Shown one piece after another: positions 8,219-15,948 of a DNA stretch of 32,760 bases. Source of the DNA: an uncultured Bacteroides sp. GTDB taxonomy: Bacteria > Bacteroidota > Bacteroidia > Bacteroidales > Bacteroidaceae. The notes under the pieces were generated by a model. The model saw only the letters and a program-made list of their open reading frames with translations. It made no database searches and had not been told where the DNA came from. Location: contig CAJJYX010000010.1 of the NCBI GenBank assembly GCA_905197435.1, positions 1 through 32,760 of the forward strand, given 5' to 3'. Positions within the stretch are counted from its first letter, which is position 1; every line of letters begins with the position of its first letter. The translations under genes were made by a program, and so were the position numbers.

Positions 8219-9259
8219 ATGAATATTATTATGAGTAAAGGCTGGAAATATGGTATCGGGATGGGAGTAGTCATCTTATTGCTGTTTGCGGGCAATCTGT
8301 TGGTGGGGTCGGTCTCGATTCCGCCTGCCGATGTTTTTCGTATCCTGCTCGGCGGAGAGGGGGAGAAGGCAAGTTGGAGCTTTATCCTTTGGGAATCCCG
8401 TTTGCCCCAAGCGCTGACGGCGCTGCTTTGCGGTGGCGCATTGTCTGTTTGCGGGCTGATGTTGCAGACGGCTTTTAAGAATCCACTGGCAGGACCATCC
8501 ATTCTGGGCATCAACTCTGGGGCAAGTCTGGGAGTGGCCTTCGTCATGCTGCTGTTTGGAGGCAGCATCACGGCAGGAGCGTTCAGCCTGTCCGGCTTCT
8601 TCTCCGTACTGCTTGGTGCATTTATCGGAGCCATGCTGATTATGGCACTTATCCTTTTCTTTTCCACGCTGATAAAGAGCAACATTATGCTGCTGATAAC
8701 AGGCATCATGATAGGCTACATCGCTTCTTCGGCCATTGCCCTGCTGAACTTCTTTGCTACGGCAGAGGGGGTACAGTCCTATATGATATGGGGGCTGGGC
8801 AACTTCGGCGGAGTTTCCCTGCAGCAAATGCCGGCCTTTGCGCTGGTCACCATCGTGGGGCTGTTCGGCTCATTACTGTTGATAAAGCCCCTGAACGCCT
8901 TGCTGCTGGGAGAGCGCTATGCCGAAAATCTTGGCGTAAACATCCGCCGTGTGCGCAACTGGCTTTTGATTATCACCGGGCTCCTGACAGCTGTTACCAC
9001 CGCCTTCTGTGGTCCGGTAGCCTTTATCGGCCTGGCTGTGCCGCATGTGGCCCGCATGATATTGGGGACGGCCAATCACAATTCCCTATTGCCGGTCACC
9101 ATCCTGAGCGGCGGTGCAGTGGCGCTGCTTTGCAACCTGATTTGCGTCTTACCCGGCGAAGCGGGTATTATTCCCTTGAATGCCGTCACGCCCATTATCG
9201 GTGCGCCGGTCATCATTTACGTTATTCTGAGCCAGCGGAAGCCCCAACAATTCAACTAA
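8219..9259 (+). CDS. btuC: Cobalamin ABC transporter permease BtuC (FecCD family)
   Basis: The protein is about 346 residues from ATG 8219, which has GAAGGAG about 7 bases upstream; a second ATG at 8231 is possible. Around ten hydrophobic membrane segments are seen. FecCD hallmarks are WESRLPQALTALLCGGALSVCGLMLQ, KNPLAGPSILGINSGASLG near residue 90, and GPVAFIGLAVPHVARMILG near residue 270. This family forms the inner-membrane channel for B12 or siderophores with an ATPase of the BtuD class. The stop of btuF lies 3 bases upstream, so translation is probably coupled. No BtuD gene follows within the window. Confidence 0.92.
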   Translation: MNIIMSKGWKYGIGMGVVILLLFAGNLLVGSVSIPPADVFRILLGGEGEKASWSFILWESRLPQALTALLCGGALSVCGLMLQTAFKNPLAGPSILGINSGASLGVAFVMLLFGGSITAGAFSLSGFFSVLLGAFIGAMLIMALILFFSTLIKSNIMLLITGIMIGYIASSAIALLNFFATAEGVQSYMIWGLGNFGGVSLQQMPAFALVTIVGLFGSLLLIKPLNALLLGERYAENLGVNIRRVRNWLLIITGLLTAVTTAFCGPVAFIGLAVPHVARMILGTANHNSLLPVTILSGGAVALLCNLICVLPGEAGIIPLNAVTPIIGAPVIIYVILSQRKPQQFN

Positions 9260-9285
9260 GCTAATCTTGTCCGTCCCCACACGCA

Positions 9286-9402
9286 GGAACGACAGTTCCC
9301 CCTGTCAGGAACGCCGGTTTCCCCAAGTGGGAACGCCAGTTTCCCCAAGTGGGAACGCCGGTTTCCTCAAGTGGAAACGGCAGTAACCACAAGTGGAAAC
9401 TG
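9286..9402 (+). repeat. Five 22-bp degenerate tandem repeats plus partial sixth
   Basis: Units start at 9286, 9308, 9330, 9352 and 9374, with a partial copy at 9396. The consensus is close to GGAACGCCGGTTTCCCCAAGTG; the middle units are nearly identical and the outer ones diverge. Each unit has a small dyad (GGAAC against GTTTCC). The array fills the gap between btuC and the next gene. It is not CRISPR because there are no unique spacers. A role in termination or protein binding is possible. Confidence 0.85.
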
Positions 9403-9541
9403 TCTTTGGTGCTAAACTCTTTCCGAAGACACCCCTTCAACGCTATCCCTTGAGAGAAAAGAAGTTTTTTCTTTCTCCATTCTGTAGGGTTTTACATTTC
9501 TTACCGCTCTTATTAATAGAAACCCCTTAAAAATATGCCTT

Positions 9542-10804
9542 ATGAAAAACTTTGTAAGATTTACACTTGGGTGTTTGTTTGCATTCTTATCTTCGGGAAT
9601 CACCCCGTTGATGGCGCAGGACGCAGCAGTGAAGGAGCTCGTCATCACCGGTACGGTCAGGAACAAGGACAACAGAAAGAAACTCGAAAACGTGAACGTC
9701 TCTGTTGTCGGCAACAATATCGGAACGGTGACCAATGCCGACGGCACATTCTCCTTGAAGGTAGCGGAAGCGGATGCTTTCCGGGGACTGGAAGTCTCCC
9801 ACATCGGCTATCTTACTACCCACCTCTCTCTGGAAGAGCTTGAAAAAAAGGGCGAGCTGACCATCTGGATGATACCGGCTCCCAATCTTCTGAGCGAGAT
9901 TGTGGTTTATGGCAATAATCCCCGCGTCATAGTGGAAGAGGCCATCAAGAAAATTCCGGTAAACTACTCCGGCAATGACAATATGCTGACTGCCTTCTAT
10001 CGGGAAACCGTGCAAAAGCGTCGTCGCTATATCAGTGTGTCCGAGGCAGTGATGGACATTTATAAAACGGATTATAACTCCCGTAATGTGGACCGCGACA
10101 AGGTGCAGCTATTGAAAGGCCGCCGTCTGCTGAGCCAAAAACAGAGTGACACGCTGGCAGTGAAAGTGGTGGGAGGACCCAATCTGTCCCTTTATTTGGA
10201 TATTGTGAAGAATGATGATGCACTGTTGAGTATGGACAATTTGGACTGTTACGAATTTCACATGGAAGACCCCGTCAATCTGGATAACCGCATGCAGTAT
10301 GTAGTCAGCTTCCGTCCGCGGGTCAGCCTGATGTATGTCTTGTTCATCGGGAAACTGTATATAGACTACGAACGGCTTTCCTTTACACGTGCCGAGTTTG
10401 GCCTGGACATGGCAAACCGGGTGAAGGCAGTGGAGGCCATTCTGCATAAGAAGCCTGTCGGCTTGCGGTTTCGCCCGCAGGAAGTCGCCTATCTGGTGAC
10501 CTACAAGCAGCAGGGAGCCAAGACTTACCTGAACTATATACGGAATGTCATCCGCTTTAAATGCGACTGGAAAAAGAGGTTGTTCTCTTCCAGCTACACT
10601 GCTTTCTCTGAAATGGTGGTGACTGATAGAACGGAACGCCCTCTCTCCGGCATCTCCAGCAAGAACACCTTCAAGCAGAAGCAGGTGTTTTATGACTTGG
10701 TAGACGAGTACTGGAACGAAGACTTCTGGAGGAACTACAATATCATAGAACCTACGGAATCCTTGGAAAATGCAGTCGGCAAATTGCGAAAGCAATCCAA
10801 TTGA
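9542..10804 (+). CDS. Exported protein with carboxypeptidase-like regulatory domain
   Basis: The protein has 420 residues: a signal peptide ending near PLMAQ, a carboxypeptidase-D regulatory-like beta-sandwich at about 34-115 (VITGTVRNKDNRKKLENVNV, GTVTNADGTFSLKV, VSHIGYLT), and a C-terminal domain starting MLTAFYRETVQKRRRYISVSEA. That C-terminal domain is clearly homologous to the one in the protein at 12359-13981: FYRE, EAV, QLLK, LYLDIVKN against LLLDIMKN, GKLYID against GELYID, and FSEMV against WFEMV align in order. It has no TonB plug or barrel. It lies 127 bases before the sigma-factor gene in the same direction and is probably part of the same regulatory unit. The molecular function is unknown. 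Confidence 0.8.
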   Translation: MKNFVRFTLGCLFAFLSSGITPLMAQDAAVKELVITGTVRNKDNRKKLENVNVSVVGNNIGTVTNADGTFSLKVAEADAFRGLEVSHIGYLTTHLSLEELEKKGELTIWMIPAPNLLSEIVVYGNNPRVIVEEAIKKIPVNYSGNDNMLTAFYRETVQKRRRYISVSEAVMDIYKTDYNSRNVDRDKVQLLKGRRLLSQKQSDTLAVKVVGGPNLSLYLDIVKNDDALLSMDNLDCYEFHMEDPVNLDNRMQYVVSFRPRVSLMYVLFIGKLYIDYERLSFTRAEFGLDMANRVKAVEAILHKKPVGLRFRPQEVAYLVTYKQQGAKTYLNYIRNVIRFKCDWKKRLFSSSYTAFSEMVVTDRTERPLSGISSKNTFKQKQVFYDLVDEYWNEDFWRNYNIIEPTESLENAVGKLRKQSN

Positions 10805-10822
10805 TAATCTGATAGTTTTCAC

Positions 10823-10830
10823 TATATTTG
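10823..10830 (+). promoter_or_regulatory. Candidate -7 element upstream of the sigma-factor operon
   Basis: TATATTTG matches TAnnTTTG, with ATTG 19 bases upstream as a partial -33 element. Another match, TATCTTTG, is at 10899-10906 and lies closer to the ATG at 10932. Either or both may serve the sigma operon. Confidence 0.4.
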
Positions 10831-10931
10831 TAGAAGATAAGCTGCATCTCAACATAACTTTTTCATGCAAGTATGAAAGTTCTGTTTTCGGTTTGCATTA
10901 TCTTTGAGGCAACCGAGAAAAAACACCATGT

Positions 10932-11483
10932 ATGCTGGACGAACTGATGATACTGGCCAGAATAAAGGAGGGTGATATAAAGGCGTTCGAAGGAATCTTC
11001 CGCCGGTATTATTCCCCTCTTTGCTGGTATGCTGCGGGCATAACAGGTGATATGGTGTCTGCCGAGGAAATTGTGGAGGAACTGTTCTACGTGCTGTGGA
11101 AGAACCGGGAGCGGTTGCAAGTATTCCAGTCTGTCAAGAGCTATCTCTACCGCTCTGTGAGGAATGAAGCCGTGCAGTATTGTGAGCATCAGGAGGTCAA
11201 GGAGCGCTATCGGGTATCTGTCCGCACAGAATCCGGAGCAGACTATTCGTCCGATCCCCACGCGCATATGGAGTATGAGGAACTTCAGACGCTCATCCGG
11301 CATACGCTCGACAAGCAGCCACGGCGCCGGCAACAGATTTTCAGGATGCACCGCATGGAAGGGAAGAAATATGCAGAGATTGCCTTGTCGCTTTCGTTGT
11401 CCGTCAAGACGGTGGAGGCAGAAATGACCAAGGTACTTCGAACCTTACGAAATGAAATTGATAATTATATCCGGACACAATGA
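10932..11483 (+). CDS. ECF-type RNA polymerase sigma factor
   Basis: The protein has 183 residues. Region 2 is at about 8-80 (IKEGDIKAFEGIFRRYYSPL, AEEIVEELFYVLWKNRE, SVKSYLYRSVRNEAV) and region 4 at about 125-180 (ALSLSLSVKTVEAEMTKVLRTLR, the helix-turn-helix for the -35 element). It belongs to the Bacteroidetes FecI-like sigma group paired with FecR anti-sigma factors. Its TGA overlaps the ATG of the FecR gene. In this family the sigma is held inactive until an outer-membrane signal passes through FecR. Likely targets are the flanking paralogous genes, but I could not define an ECF promoter. Confidence 0.93.
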   Translation: MLDELMILARIKEGDIKAFEGIFRRYYSPLCWYAAGITGDMVSAEEIVEELFYVLWKNRERLQVFQSVKSYLYRSVRNEAVQYCEHQEVKERYRVSVRTESGADYSSDPHAHMEYEELQTLIRHTLDKQPRRRQQIFRMHRMEGKKYAEIALSLSLSVKTVEAEMTKVLRTLRNEIDNYIRTQ

Positions 11484-12340
11484 TGGAAATAGATAAAAAG
11501 AAGACAAAGACCGACGAGGCATGGGAAAGGCTTTATGGTCGCTTTGAAACGGATTGCCTGCTGACAGCAGATGCAGAATACTGCTTGGCGACGCACCGCA
11601 GGCTTTGCCTCAAGTGGGGGAGCGTTGCAGCGGCCGTGATTGCCGGAATCGTATGTTTTGCCGCGTGGTGGGTTGTGCCGGAGAAAGATGAGGATAGTCG
11701 TAACTTGCTAACAGAGGAGAATCGGGAGAAACCCACGCTGGTCAAGACCCTTGAAGACGGGTCAGTGGTATATCTGGCACAAAAAAGCACGCTGAAGTAT
11801 CCCGAACATTTTGCAGAGGATAAGCGTGAAGTGAACCTGCTGGGCGAAGCCTTCTTCGATGTGGCGAAGAAAACCGAACAGACTTTTATGATTGAGATGG
11901 AGAGGGTGCGTGTAGAGGTACTGGGGACGGCTTTCAATGTCAGGAATAGTGAAGGGGCTCCCTTCAGCCTCTCCGTGAAGCGCGGGAAGGTGAAGGTGCA
12001 ACTGAAACAGGATGAACAAACGGTTTTTGTAGAGGCGGGAGAAACGGTTACCTTGCAGGCGGGCAGTCTGCTCGTTAGCGAGACGAGGAATCCGGAGCTC
12101 TTTGACCGCTACACCAGCAACATCCGTTTTAAGGACGAGTGCCTGGAGGATGTGCTGCGTGCCATCAATAAGGAGTCCGTCGGCTGGCAGATAGAAGTGG
12201 CATCGCCAACCTTGGGCAAACGGCGGTTGACAGTTGAATTCTCAAATAACTCCCCGGAGTCTGTGACTGAACTGATATGTTGGACATTCAATTTGAAGTG
12301 TACACGTCAAGGCAACAGGTTGATATTATCGGAACAATAA
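11480..12340 (+). CDS. FecR-family anti-sigma factor
   Basis: The protein has 286 residues, with a cytoplasmic N-terminus, one membrane helix at about 50-70 (WGSVAAAVIAGIVCFAAWWV), a FecR domain in the periplasm (TLEDGSVVYLAQKSTLKYP, VNLLGEAFFDVAK, VEVLGTAFNVRN, VEAGETVTLQAG) and a C-terminal DUF4974-type domain (NIRFKDECLEDVLRAINKES, VEFSNNSPESVTELI). It overlaps the sigma gene by 4 bases. The C-terminal domain is where FecR proteins contact the STN domain of an outer-membrane signalling partner. The next gene downstream supplies an STN domain, which suggests a complete signalling chain. Confidence 0.93.
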   Translation: MMEIDKKKTKTDEAWERLYGRFETDCLLTADAEYCLATHRRLCLKWGSVAAAVIAGIVCFAAWWVVPEKDEDSRNLLTEENREKPTLVKTLEDGSVVYLAQKSTLKYPEHFAEDKREVNLLGEAFFDVAKKTEQTFMIEMERVRVEVLGTAFNVRNSEGAPFSLSVKRGKVKVQLKQDEQTVFVEAGETVTLQAGSLLVSETRNPELFDRYTSNIRFKDECLEDVLRAINKESVGWQIEVASPTLGKRRLTVEFSNNSPESVTELICWTFNLKCTRQGNRLILSEQ

Positions 12341-12355
12341 TCCAATGAAGAGCCC

Positions 12356-12460
12356 AAAATGAAGAATGAAGAAGTGAGAATGAAAAATGAAGAACCTCCT
12401 TGTCGTGTTTTTGCTGCGCTTACATGTCGCGGTGCAGCCGGATTCTTCATCCTTCATTTT
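12356..12460. repeat. Inverted repeat spanning the start and signal-peptide region of the STN gene
   Basis: The 18 bases at 12356-12373 (AAAATGAAGAATGAAGAA) match the reverse complement of 12443-12460 at 17 of 18 positions. The left arm also contains tandem copies of the motif AAATGAAGAA. It resembles dispersed palindromic sequences seen between Bacteroides genes, here lying across a coding start. It may be an inserted small element that now supplies the start codon. Confidence 0.55.
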
Positions 12461-13981
12461 TTGTTCTTTATATTTTTCATGGCCGGCAGTGCAAAAGCGG
12501 ATGGAGGCAATGTGCTGGACCGTATTATCCGGCTGGCCGGAATGAAGGGGACGGTTTATGCTTTGTTGGGTAAAGTCTCAGAGCAGTCCGGATATCTGTT
12601 TATCTATGACAGCAAAGTCATCAACAACGATTCTATTGTGAGGGTCAGGAAACAGGAGTGTTCCGTGCGGCAGGCCATCCATAAGATAACCGGCAACCGG
12701 CACCTCGAATTGAAGGTATTAGGCAACCATATATTGATAACACGGGCGGCAGAAAGGGAACTGGTGAAAGAAACGGAACTCTTGCCGTCCCGTCCGGCGT
12801 ATTCCACTATTGCCGGAGTCTTGTTGGACAAAGAGACGGGAGATCCTATTGTCTGTGCGTCAGTCATTGCACAAGGAACTTCATGGGGCAACATTACAAA
12901 TCAGAATGGTGAATTCCGGCTCAATCTGCCCGATTCTTTGAGGCACTGCAAACTTTCCTTTTCCCATTTGGGCTATGTGGGACAAATGGTGGAAGCGTCT
13001 GCTTTGGAAGGACGCAGCAATGTCCTGAGTCTTGAACCGAAAGTTATTTCTCTGCAAGAAGTGCTTATTCGCTTGGTGGAGCCTAAAAGGCTGCTTCGTG
13101 AGATGATAGAGCACCGGGACAAAAACTATTCCGCCTCTCCGGTCTATCTGACCACCTTCTATCGGGAAGGTATACAACTGAAGAACAAGTTTCAGAGTCT
13201 GACGGAGGCTGTTTTCAAGGTCTACAAATCACCGGCAATGGAGCCCGAATTAAAGGACCAGGTGAAGCTGCTCAAGATGAGTAAGATAGACAATAGGGAA
13301 CAGACGGACAGTGTATTTGCCAAAATCAGTTCGGGGGTGGAGGCATGTCTGCTGTTGGACATCATGAAGAATCTTCCGGATTTCCTTTCATTGGAATCCA
13401 ATGAAGAACTTTACACCTATACTTCCGGCGACATCGTATCTGTGGACGACCGTATAGCCAACGTTGTCTATTTTGAACAGAGGCATGGTGTGAGGGAGCC
13501 TTTGTTCTGTGGAGAACTCTATATAGACTCGGAGAACAGTGCCCTGCTGCGCGCCCGCTTCGAAATCCATCCCCGGTATGTCAAAGCTGCCACACGGCTT
13601 TTCGTGATACGCCAAGCACCAAAAATCCGACTGACGACGGATAAAATTGTTTATACCATTTCATACAGGCCCTGGCATGGCACTTATTATGTTCACCATA
13701 TCCGTGGTGACCTTTATTTCAAGATGAAGAGAAAACGTTTGTTGTTCAGCAATCCCACTTTGTATACCTGGTTCGAGATGGTGACCTGTCGGATTGACGA
13801 GAAGAACGTGACGCGTTTTCCCCGTGCTGAACGATTGCCGGTACACACTGTATTTGCTGAAACCGACTTCAAGTATGATGCCAATTTCTGGGGTGATTCC
13901 AACGTGATTCCACTGGAAGAGGAGCTTGGAAAGATTATCGAGAAGGTAGCTCTGAAGATAGAGCAGACGGAAGCGCCGTGA
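12359..13981 (+). CDS. STN-domain and carboxypeptidase-like exported protein without TonB barrel
   Basis: The protein has 540 residues. Starts at 12359 (M1) or 12380 (M8) are both possible. The unusually long N-terminus reaches a hydrophobic signal core (FFILHFLFFIFFMAGSAKA, to about residue 48). An STN domain follows at about 60-140 (LLGKVSEQSGYLFIYDSKVI, SVRQAIHKITG, LKVLGNHILITR), then a carboxypeptidase-like regulatory domain at about 157-235 (IAGVLLDKETGDPIVCASVI, GEFRLNLPD, SHLGYVG). The C-terminal domain begins VYLTTFYREG and is homologous to that of the protein at 9542-10804. STN domains normally belong to secretins or TonB-dependent transducers that signal to FecR, but no plug or barrel is present. 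It starts 18 bases after fecR, so it is probably the outer partner of this sigma/anti-sigma pair. Confidence 0.85.
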   Translation: MKNEEVRMKNEEPPCRVFAALTCRGAAGFFILHFLFFIFFMAGSAKADGGNVLDRIIRLAGMKGTVYALLGKVSEQSGYLFIYDSKVINNDSIVRVRKQECSVRQAIHKITGNRHLELKVLGNHILITRAAERELVKETELLPSRPAYSTIAGVLLDKETGDPIVCASVIAQGTSWGNITNQNGEFRLNLPDSLRHCKLSFSHLGYVGQMVEASALEGRSNVLSLEPKVISLQEVLIRLVEPKRLLREMIEHRDKNYSASPVYLTTFYREGIQLKNKFQSLTEAVFKVYKSPAMEPELKDQVKLLKMSKIDNREQTDSVFAKISSGVEACLLLDIMKNLPDFLSLESNEELYTYTSGDIVSVDDRIANVVYFEQRHGVREPLFCGELYIDSENSALLRARFEIHPRYVKAATRLFVIRQAPKIRLTTDKIVYTISYRPWHGTYYVHHIRGDLYFKMKRKRLLFSNPTLYTWFEMVTCRIDEKNVTRFPRAERLPVHTVFAETDFKYDANFWGDSNVIPLEEELGKIIEKVALKIEQTEAP

Positions 13982-14057
13982 GCGTGGTTTTCAATCGTTT
14001 GCGTTGGGTGAGTTGTATATTCTACACTGAAATTATCTCTGTTTTGGTTTTTTATTG

Positions 14058-14065
14058 TAATTTTG
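14058..14065 (+). promoter_or_regulatory. Candidate -7 element for the DUF4250 gene
   Basis: TAATTTTG matches TAnnTTTG and lies 35 bases before the ATG at 14101. Confidence 0.4.
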
Positions 14066-14100
14066 CCCCCGGTATTAGTTTTAATTTAAAGATTGTAACT

Positions 14101-14277
14101 ATGAGATTACCTGAAGACCCGGTGATGCTATACAGCTTCATCAACATGAAATTGCGTGACTTTTATCCTTCGCTGGACGCGCTCTGCGAGGATATGAATG
14201 TAGAGAAAGAGGACATTATCCGAAAACTGAAGCTCGTGGGATTTGAGTATAATCCTGAAAAGAACAGGTTTTGGTAA
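14101..14277 (+). CDS. Small DUF4250 protein
   Basis: The protein has 58 residues (MRLPEDPVMLYSFINMKLRD at the start). I chose ATG 14101 because the longer frame from 13978 adds an unrelated leader and overlaps the previous gene, while a -7 element sits between. The pattern of LPxDPVML, SFxNMKLRD, DALCEDMNVEKEDIIRKL and YNPEKNRFW agrees with DUF4250, a family of short helical proteins of unknown function common in gut anaerobes. It stands alone, followed by a strong hairpin, and so is probably a single-gene transcript. Confidence 0.8.
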   Translation: MRLPEDPVMLYSFINMKLRDFYPSLDALCEDMNVEKEDIIRKLKLVGFEYNPEKNRFW

Positions 14278-14292
14278 ATAATGTTTTTGTAT

Positions 14293-14346
14293 AAAACAAC
14301 TCCCGTTGCTTGTTGTTGTAAAGCACAAGTTAACGGGAGTTGTTTT
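14293..14346 (+). terminator. Rho-independent-type terminator after DUF4250 gene
   Basis: Bases 14293-14307 pair perfectly over 15 positions with 14332-14346; a smaller GCTT/AAGC stem lies in the loop. The right arm ends in TTTT. It lies between the DUF4250 stop and the ATG of the chloride transporter, so the latter needs its own promoter or read-through. Confidence 0.75.
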
Positions 14347-14349
14347 GTT

Positions 14350-15948
14350 ATGGAATTATGGGATAAGGCAGAACGTTTTTGGACGAAGGTCAAGAACTGG
14401 AAAACCGTGCGCGGCTGGTACATCTGGAAGCTGAAGCTGGTGGATGCCCGGCTGTATTTTGTCAGCATGTTCGTCGGCTTGCTGACAGGGCTGGTTGCTG
14501 TGCCCTATCACTATCTTCTTTATTATTTGTTCCACCTCCGCAGTGGCTTCTTCGCTTCGCATCCGGTCTGGTATTGGCACATTCCGTTGTTTTTGTTTTC
14601 TTGGGGCACTCTCATTTTCGTGATGTGGCTGGTGAGGAAAATGCCGCTTATCGGTGGAGGAGGCATTCCGCAGACACGAGGCGTGATTAACGGGCGCATC
14701 ACTTATCGGCATCCTTTCATCGAGATGGTATCCAAATTTGTGGGAGGAATCCTGTCTTTCTCGGCAGGGCTGTCCTTGGGGCGTGAAGGACCTTCCGTGC
14801 AGATAGGCTCCTATGTGGGAAGCTTGGTATCCCGTTGGACTCACATCCTGAAAGGCGAACAGAAGCAGTTATTGGCAGCCGGAGCAGGAGCGGGATTGGC
14901 AGCGGCTTTTGCCGCACCGTTGGCTTCTTCACTCATTGTAATAGAGTCCATTGAGCGCTTCGATGCCCCTAAGACGGCCATTACTACCTTGTTGGCAGGT
15001 GTTGTGGCGGGAGCGGTAGCCAGTATGGTTTTTCCCGTGAACCCTTACCATCTGATAGAGGTAACGGAGCCGGTTCTTACCTTTTTTGTCCAAATGAAAT
15101 ATTTCTTGATATTGGCAGTGATTGTCTCCGTTTGTGGGAAATTCTATTCTTCCATCATGGATGCTTTCAGGCATGTGTATGCCAAAGTCAATTCTCCGGC
15201 GTACGTCAAGATGTTCTATTTGGTGTTGGTAGCTTATATCATTTCATTGATGCAAGTCAATCTGACCGGAGGTGGGGAACAGTTCCTGCTGGCACAGGCG
15301 CAGAATGGCAGCACACAGATTATGTGGGTGACAGCCGTCATGCTGCTGCATTTTGTTTTTTCCGTTTTCTCTGTCTCTTCCGGGTTACCGGGTGGTAGTT
15401 TCATTCCAACACTGGTTACGGGAGGGCTGTTGGGGCAGATTGTCGGCCTGGTAGGAGTGAGGTACGGTGTCATCGGGCAGGAGAATATCAGTTATGTCAT
15501 GCTTATTTCCATGTCGGCATTTCTGGTAGCTGTGGTCCGCACACCACTCACGGCCATTGTGTTGATTACGGAGATTACGGGTCATTTTGAGGTTTTTTAT
15601 CCTTCGGTGGTTGTCGGTGGGCTGACTTACTATTTTACGGAATTGCTGCAAATGAAGCCCTCCAATGTCTCCCTCTATGAAGATATGATTCATGCCCCTG
15701 ATTTTAAGGAGGAGAAACGCTATGCGCTTTCGGTGGAAATCATGACGGATTCTTATCTGGACGGGAAATTGGTGGATGAACTTTCTCTGCCGGAACATTG
15801 CGTTATCATCAATGTACATCGGGATGGAAAAGACTTGGTCCCCGCGGGAACTCGTTTGATTCCGGGGGACCAGGTACAGATTGAGATGGACTCGCAGGAC
15901 ATAGAGAAACTCTATGAACCGCTTGTCAGCATGGCAAATATCTATTAA
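14350..15948 (+). CDS. ClC-family chloride transporter with C-terminal RCK_C/TrkA-C domain
   Basis: The protein has 532 residues from ATG 14350; the earlier in-frame ATG at 14281 is rejected because the terminator hairpin lies between. ClC ion-path motifs are GGGGIPQTRG at about 102, GREGPSVQIG at about 144 with the gating Glu at 146, and GLPGGSFIP at about 346. The gating Glu suggests a Cl-/H+ exchanger, but at the position of the internal proton Glu of E. coli ClC (Glu203) I align a Ser (IVIESIERF, about residue 200), so coupling is uncertain. About the last 75 residues (YALSVEIMTDSYLDGKLVDE to the end) form a TrkA-C-like ligand domain. Many membrane helices place it in the inner membrane. 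Its stop overlaps the convergent trpB2 stop by 4 bases. Confidence 0.9.
   Translation: MELWDKAERFWTKVKNWKTVRGWYIWKLKLVDARLYFVSMFVGLLTGLVAVPYHYLLYYLFHLRSGFFASHPVWYWHIPLFLFSWGTLIFVMWLVRKMPLIGGGGIPQTRGVINGRITYRHPFIEMVSKFVGGILSFSAGLSLGREGPSVQIGSYVGSLVSRWTHILKGEQKQLLAAGAGAGLAAAFAAPLASSLIVIESIERFDAPKTAITTLLAGVVAGAVASMVFPVNPYHLIEVTEPVLTFFVQMKYFLILAVIVSVCGKFYSSIMDAFRHVYAKVNSPAYVKMFYLVLVAYIISLMQVNLTGGGEQFLLAQAQNGSTQIMWVTAVMLLHFVFSVFSVSSGLPGGSFIPTLVTGGLLGQIVGLVGVRYGVIGQENISYVMLISMSAFLVAVVRTPLTAIVLITEITGHFEVFYPSVVVGGLTYYFTELLQMKPSNVSLYEDMIHAPDFKEEKRYALSVEIMTDSYLDGKLVDELSLPEHCVIINVHRDGKDLVPAGTRLIPGDQVQIEMDSQDIEKLYEPLVSMANIY

Noticed and set aside
9286..9402. Possible CRISPR array
   Set aside because: The 22-bp units are directly tandem with no unique spacers, and no cas gene is present.
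14281..14349. Upstream start for the ClC transporter
   Set aside because: It would place the strong terminator hairpin at 14293-14346 inside the coding sequence; ATG 14350 directly after it fits the family start.
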